The notes under the pieces are model-generated. The model searched no databases, had not been told where the DNA came from, and worked only from the letters and a program-made list of their open reading frames with translations. A stretch of 64,000 nt of DNA from Natronobacterium texcoconense (GTDB taxonomy: Archaea; Halobacteriota; Halobacteria; Halobacteriales; Natrialbaceae): positions 1-64,000 of the forward strand of contig NZ_FNLC01000006.1 in NCBI RefSeq assembly GCF_900104065.1. The letters run 5' to 3'. The position numbers and the translations under genes are program-made. Shown one piece after another: positions 59,891-64,000 of the stretch (its first letter is position 1; every line of letters starts with the position of its first letter).

Positions 59891-60646
59891 CTACACCGAC
59901 TGACCGACCGAGATGAGTGTCTCGCAATCGTCGGCCGTTCGAACGTCGACGCCGTAGACGCGTGGTTTCGCGTCGTCGTCTTCGTTCCCGTCGATCCAGG
60001 TAGTACAGACGATCCGTTCCTCGCTGGTCGACACTCGATCCGAGTCCGCCTCGTACTCGAGGAGTCCGACGTCGGAGAGCGTCGACAGGTGCCCGTGGAC
60101 GAGCGACGTGTGGACGCGGTCGATCCGATCCTGGGTTACGTCGCGTTCGGTCGTCGCGGCCTCACGAGCGGCGACGGCGCGAGCGAGTTCCGCGGTCGTC
60201 AGTGGACGATTAGCGTCGCTGAGCGCGGAGAGGGCGGCCAGTCGGCGTGGTTCCGCAAGCGCGTGAAACGCTGCGTCGAGTTCGTCGCTCGAGGCGTCGG
60301 TTCGACCGGAGACGATCTCCACGATCTCCGGGTCGTCGTACGCCCAGTGGTCGGTCGTCGTGACGGTGCCGTCGTCCACCGTGACGAGGTCAGCGTCGCG
60401 CAGTGCCGGCAGTAATCGATGTGTGCAGTCGATCAACGCACGGTCGTGGTCGTCGTCGCTGACCGCGTCGACCGGTTTGTCGTTCGTTACTGCAGCGACC
60501 TCGAGTGCAAGGTCGTTTTTCCCGATTCCGTCCGGCGATCGCTCGTACGCGAGTCGGAGAACCTCCCGTCGGCTCTCGTCTGCCAGTGCTCGAAAGACGT
60601 CCGCTCGAGAGTCGGTCGGTCGGCCGTCGGCAGGTGAGTTAGTCAT
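59891..60646 (-). CDS. Tandem winged-helix protein (DUF7344-like duplicate)
   Basis: This 251-residue protein carries two similar winged helices: about 12-105 (SRADVFRALADESRREVLRLAYERS... DHDRALIDCTHRLLPALRDADLVTVDDGTV) and about 120-215 (ELDAAFHALAEPRRLAALSALSDANRPLTTAELARAVAAREA... RIDRVHTSLVHGHLSTLSDVGLLEYEAD). The halves match the DUF7344 layout seen in haloarchaea, and the pair looks like an internal duplication. It probably binds DNA as a single-chain dimer. A polar tail (about 216-251) follows. ATG 60646. Confidence 0.82.
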   Translation of the reverse strand: MTNSPADGRPTDSRADVFRALADESRREVLRLAYERSPDGIGKNDLALEVAAVTNDKPVDAVSDDDHDRALIDCTHRLLPALRDADLVTVDDGTVTTTDHWAYDDPEIVEIVSGRTDASSDELDAAFHALAEPRRLAALSALSDANRPLTTAELARAVAAREAATTERDVTQDRIDRVHTSLVHGHLSTLSDVGLLEYEADSDRVSTSEERIVCTTWIDGNEDDDAKPRVYGVDVRTADDCETLISVGQSV

Positions 60647-61039
60647 CGACTACTGGTCCGTCCTGTTCGGGCAAAAGAACTGCTCCAAACTAGTTTGGAA
60701 GAAGTGGAGTATTACGCCTCTGCCGCTGAAATTCTCCAGAACCTGTGATTCACGAATCGATGAAAAAGAGAACGAATCGAGGACCGACCGGTACGTCGCA
60801 GACGAGGAGCAGATATAGTAGCCGCTGCAAGTCAATGCACACCTGATCGCACGACAACTGTGCGATCAGTGTGTAAATAGTTGCAGTTGTTACTATAGAG
60901 AGCGAACGCGACGACGGTCCGCCAGAGGACCCCATCGACGCCGGACCAGTCGAGAACGACGCCCAGAACTGAACGCGGTCGGGACGGCCAGCGGCGATTC
61001 GGTCCCGACTCGAGACTGCAGTCGGTCGAGTTCGACCGA
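60647..61039. other. Gap with palindromic element copy 4
   Basis: 393 bases without a gene between the winged-helix gene and dph2. The only feature is the palindromic element (60813-60898). The left part is AT-rich (cctctgccgctgaaattc, gatgaaaaagagaacg) and may carry the promoter of the winged-helix gene. From 60899 to 61039 nothing is recognised. Confidence 0.5.
60813..60898. repeat. Palindromic MITE-like element, copy 4 (best preserved)
   Basis: 86 bases from ATATAGTAGCCGCTGCAA to TTGCAGTTGTTACTATAG, with the inner dyad GCACACCTGATCGCACGA / TGTGCGATCAGTGTGTAA. It is nearly identical to copy 2 over the whole length, differing by eye at about ten positions. It stands between two unrelated genes. 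Confidence 0.9.
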
Positions 61040-62089
61040 CTACCAGGTTCCGTGGAAGGTGTCGAAGGAGAGTTCGTCGAGCGGTTTGTTGCCGACGGCG
61101 ATCTCGTACTCGCCGGGGGTGAGCATCGGCTTGTGGAACTGCGGGCCGTCGTCGGTCGTGATCCGCGGACAGCCGGTGTTGACGAACGCGTCCATGTCGA
61201 AGTTCCGCAGCCGATCGGGGGTGACCTCGTCCATCGTGATGAGGTAGGCGTCGTCGTTGTCCTCGAGGATCTCCTGGGCGGTCTCCCAGCGTCCCTGGCC
61301 GATCTTGGTACAGAAGATGACGCCCCACTTCTTGGCGTCCATCGCCTTGTGGACCGAGGCGTAGCGCTGTTTCATGAACTTCTCCGTGTCTGCGGCGGTG
61401 ACGACGTTGTTGACGGGGTCGGCGATGACGACGTGTTTCTCGGGGTGTTCCATCGCCAGACCGAGCGGGTGGAACTTCCCGCCGCCGACGTACAGTACCT
61501 GGTCCGCGGGGACGTCCGCGCTCGCGTAGTTACAGCCCAGGACCTGCCCCTCGTGGGTCAGTCGGTCGTCCCCACGGCGGCTGTGGACCTCGTAGCCCTG
61601 CTCTTCGAGGAATTCACGCATTTCCTCGTAACGGTTCATATGCTGAGCCGTCGTCACGAGCCCGACGTCCGCCGTCTCGTCGGGTGACTCGAGGGTATCC
61701 AGGGCTTCCTCCATGATCGGCAGGACGTCGACGTTCGAGAACAGCGGGACGTAGATCACCTTGTCCGTGTCCTTCATCGGGGAGTGACCGAAGTGGACGA
61801 AGACGTCGGTGCGTTTCATCAGGTAGGTGTCGAGGTCGCAGGCACCGTAACAGGGCTGTCCGGAGAGCATGAAGGTGACGTCGTCGCTGGTGCGTTCCCG
61901 GAGGTCGTCGGCGACGGCGGGACCGCGCCGTTTCAGTCCCTCGGGGAACTGCAGTCCGACCTTGGTCGCGTCTCGTTCCTCGATCGCCTCGATGATCTGC
62001 TCGAGTTCGTAGTCCCACTCGCGATCGTGTTTGAGACGCATTCCGGTGTTCCGAAGATCCCCTTCGGTGTACTCCGACTCCTGACTCAT
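61040..62089 (-). CDS. dph2: Diphthamide biosynthesis protein Dph2 (archaeal radical-SAM type)
   Basis: This 349-residue enzyme starts diphthamide making on elongation factor 2 by moving a 3-amino-3-carboxypropyl group from S-adenosylmethionine to a histidine, using a [4Fe-4S] cluster. Three cluster cysteines fit C80 or C84 (SGQPCYGACDLDTYL), C186 (QVLGCNYASADVP) and C307 (VNTGCPRITTDD), the archaeal pattern rather than the CxxxCxxC of classic radical-SAM. FPEGLKRRGP and VGGGKFHPLGL are also conserved. ATG 62089; single-gene unit. Confidence 0.95.
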   Translation of the reverse strand: MSQESEYTEGDLRNTGMRLKHDREWDYELEQIIEAIEERDATKVGLQFPEGLKRRGPAVADDLRERTSDDVTFMLSGQPCYGACDLDTYLMKRTDVFVHFGHSPMKDTDKVIYVPLFSNVDVLPIMEEALDTLESPDETADVGLVTTAQHMNRYEEMREFLEEQGYEVHSRRGDDRLTHEGQVLGCNYASADVPADQVLYVGGGKFHPLGLAMEHPEKHVVIADPVNNVVTAADTEKFMKQRYASVHKAMDAKKWGVIFCTKIGQGRWETAQEILEDNDDAYLITMDEVTPDRLRNFDMDAFVNTGCPRITTDDGPQFHKPMLTPGEYEIAVGNKPLDELSFDTFHGTW

Positions 62090-62200
62090 TAACCGCGGTA
62101 ACGGCCACGGACGTATAACGCCGACGCTTCACGATCCTTATTTTCGATCCTGGTACTGGCGACCCAACAGTCATAGTACTGGAGTCTAAACGAGGGTGTA

Positions 62201-63103
62201 ATGTCAGCTGAGGAGTCCACAGACGGGTATCTCTTCGACCTCTACCGCCAATATATCGGCGAACCGGAGGATCGGACCGACGTCTACGTCGGCTTCGGAC
62301 TGTTCCTGGGCGGCATCGGTCTCGCCGTCGTCGCCCTGCTGCTCTTTCTCTGGAGTACGACGCTCGAGGCTCGCTCGTCGGCGTACTTCGCGTGGGTCGA
62401 ACCGGCGTACATGGTCGCGATGCTGTCGGTGCCGCTGGCGCTTCTCGGCGTCGTCGTGTTGCTTCCGTCCGAACGACGCATGCTCTATACGTCGATCGCC
62501 GGCGTCGCGATTACGTTCGGTGCCGTCGTCGGCTTCTACGTGGCCTACCCCGAAGACTGGCTGTACGGCGATGACTACACCGTCGAAATCGTCGCAACGT
62601 ACGCGATCGGACTCGCTGGCGTCGCCGCCTCGACCGGCGCGGCGCTGATCGCCCACTACCTGGATATGGCCCAGACCGTCGACCGCCTCGAGGAAGCGAC
62701 CGAGGAGACGGAGACCGAATCCTACACCGACGAGGAGATTCAACAGGACATCGACGACGCGATGGCCGACGTCGAACTCTCCTGGGGCGGCGTCGAGAAG
62801 AACGACAACACCCGTCTGAGCTTCTCGGACCACGAGTTCGACGACGTCGAAGTCGACACGAGCGCCGGGACGACGACGACGCGTTCTTCCGGGATCGACG
62901 CGCAGGTCAACAGCCTCAAGGGGCTCAAAAGCGGTGAATCGAAGACGACGACCTCGAGTGCAACTGTCGACGAACAGACCGAAAAGCTGCGAGAACTCCG
63001 CGAACAGAAGCGGGCAGAGGAGGAGACAGACGACGAGGGCGACGCGAAAGCGAAACTTACCTCGATCGTCGACCGATTCCGGGCATTCGTCGGCAAGAAG
63101 TAA
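62201..63103 (+). CDS. Four-helix membrane protein with cytoplasmic tail
   Basis: This 300-residue protein has a polar start (SAEESTDGYLFDLYRQYIGEPEDRTDVYVG), four hydrophobic helices (about 26-48, 62-83, 90-108 and 128-145), and a long charged tail (about 150-300) with a coiled section (AQTVDRLEEATEETETE), SDHEFDDVEVDTSAG, and a Lys/Glu-rich end. It resembles haloarchaeal DUF7139-like proteins, a family that includes a cell-division membrane protein in some species as I recall. It lies 97 bases upstream of the actin-like gene on the same strand, which suggests a joint role. Confidence 0.7.
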   Translation: MSAEESTDGYLFDLYRQYIGEPEDRTDVYVGFGLFLGGIGLAVVALLLFLWSTTLEARSSAYFAWVEPAYMVAMLSVPLALLGVVVLLPSERRMLYTSIAGVAITFGAVVGFYVAYPEDWLYGDDYTVEIVATYAIGLAGVAASTGAALIAHYLDMAQTVDRLEEATEETETESYTDEEIQQDIDDAMADVELSWGGVEKNDNTRLSFSDHEFDDVEVDTSAGTTTTRSSGIDAQVNSLKGLKSGESKTTTSSATVDEQTEKLRELREQKRAEEETDDEGDAKAKLTSIVDRFRAFVGKK

Positions 63104-63200
63104 TCCTCTCTTACTTTCAGGGAGATAGTATATTTACCATTAATTCGAGATTGAAATTAATAGACATAGATTTATAATCCGTCAGCCGCCTTGCTCAACT

Positions 63201-64000
63201 ATGGCCAAAGGCCTAGACGTCGGTACGATGAACATCCTGTCTGCACAGCAGGATGGGAACGACACGGTATTCGTGCAACAGCGCAACTCCTTCGTCGAGA
63301 TCGAGTACTCGGATATGGCCGAGCAGATGCTCTCGCGGAGCGAAGTCCTCCACATTCGCAAGGACGATAAGGTCTACGTCGTCGGCGACGACGCCTTGAA
63401 CTTCGCGAACATCTTCAACAAGGAGACTCGCCGGCCGATGAAACACGGGATCCTCTCGAACGACGAGCAGAGTGCGATCCCGATGATGAAGCTCATCATC
63501 GAACAGGTCGTCGGCGAACCCGGCTATCCCGACGAGAAACTCTACTTCTCGACGCCTGCCGACCCGATCGACTCGGATCTCTCGACGCTGTACCACCAGA
63601 AGACGATCGAATCGTTCCTCAACGACATGGGCTACGACGCAGAGCCCATCAACGAGGGGATGTCCGTCATTTACAGTGAACTCGCGGACAACAACTTCAC
63701 CGGACTGGGCATCTCCTTCGGTGCCGGTATGACCAACGTCTGTCTGTCCTACTACGCCGTCCCGGTCATGAAGTTCTCCGTCGCCCGCGGTGGCGACTGG
63801 GTCGACGAACAGGCCGCTCGCGCGACTGGCACGCCCGTCGACAAGGTGACCTCGATCAAGGAAGACGACTTCGAACTCGACTTCACGACCGACGTCGGTG
63901 GCGTCGAAGGGGCGCTGTCGATCTACTACGAGAACCTGCTCGATTACGTCATCGACAACATCGTCTCGGAAGTCGACGACGAAGACGTCGAGGAAGGACT
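63201..64000 (+). CDS. Salactin-like actin homologue (partial, runs off the window)
   Basis: The visible 266 residues (of perhaps 350-380) begin [17 protein letters not shown], a phosphate 1 motif, and continue with [96 protein letters not shown] is the phosphate 2 motif of the actin/MreB/FtsA superfamily. It resembles haloarchaeal salactin, a dynamic filament-forming actin of Halobacterium, by memory of the family. It has no stop inside the window. The ATG is at 63201. Confidence 0.85.
   Translation, partial: MAKGLDVGTMNILSAQQDGNDTVFVQQRNSFVEIEYSDMAEQMLSRSEVLHIRKDDKVYVVGDDALNFANIFNKETRRPMKHGILSNDEQSAIPMMKLIIEQVVGEPGYPDEKLYFSTPADPIDSDLSTLYHQKTIESFLNDMGYDAEPINEGMSVIYSELADNNFTGLGISFGAGMTNVCLSYYAVPVMKFSVARGGDWVDEQAARATGTPVDKVTSIKEDDFELDFTTDVGGVEGALSIYYENLLDYVIDNIVSEVDDEDVEEG

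Overview
The window is chromosomal DNA from a haloarchaeon. The proteins are very acidic, GC and CTCGAG are high, many genes look leaderless, and markers such as GatE, SRP19, Gar1, Dph2, CetZ, MptE, HalOD1 proteins, Orc1/Cdc6 and a PGF-CTERM protein are archaeal or haloarchaeal. Composition and gene types suggest Natrialbaceae (Haloterrigena/Natrinema-like), but this is inference. No rRNA, tRNA or CRISPR array was seen.

Layout. 0-9 kb: small membrane protein, a decayed transposon-like patch, hisD, a soluble chemotaxis transducer, an A-type Fe-S carrier, dodecin, a class V aminotransferase, two small haloarchaeal proteins, two universal stress proteins that converge on a palindromic repeat, and an MscS channel. 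9.4-16.7 kb: a sugar-uptake cluster (TrmB-type regulator, lipoprotein binding protein, two permeases, ATPase, Gfo/Idh dehydrogenase). 16.7-23.3 kb: HalOD1, BolA, CysS, CBS protein, second HalOD1, lipoprotein, presenilin-like protease, and the SRP19-Gar1 pair. 23.3-29.2 kb: divergent cobalamin-type BtuF / BtuC-BtuD, then GatE. 29-36 kb: Lrp-type regulator, EamA exporter, HEAT-repeat protein, zinc-finger proteins, lipoprotein.

36-41 kb: TrmJ-like methyltransferase, a replication origin with five Orc-box-like repeats, orc1/cdc6, then two pterin genes (DHPS-like and mptE) separated by a 41-codon ORF / structured segment and a 26-bp tandem repeat. 41-52 kb: F420-type oxidoreductase, CetZ, an oligopeptide-type binding protein whose segments appear circularly permuted, PAP2-type membrane enzyme, photolyase, two bPH2 membrane proteins, fumarase. 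52-56 kb: accessory segment with a DUF5805-like/integrase pair inside 32-bp inverted repeats. 56-64 kb: HisG-like protein, long acidic coiled-coil protein, UlaG-type MBL hydrolase, tandem winged-helix regulator, Dph2, a four-TM protein, and the start of a salactin-like actin homologue cut by the window end.

Most striking: the permuted binding protein, a family of four near-identical ~85-bp palindromic elements (one supplies the stop codons of two convergent genes), the inverted-repeat-bounded integrase module, the 26-bp minisatellite, a cluster of six CTAG sites, and the origin.
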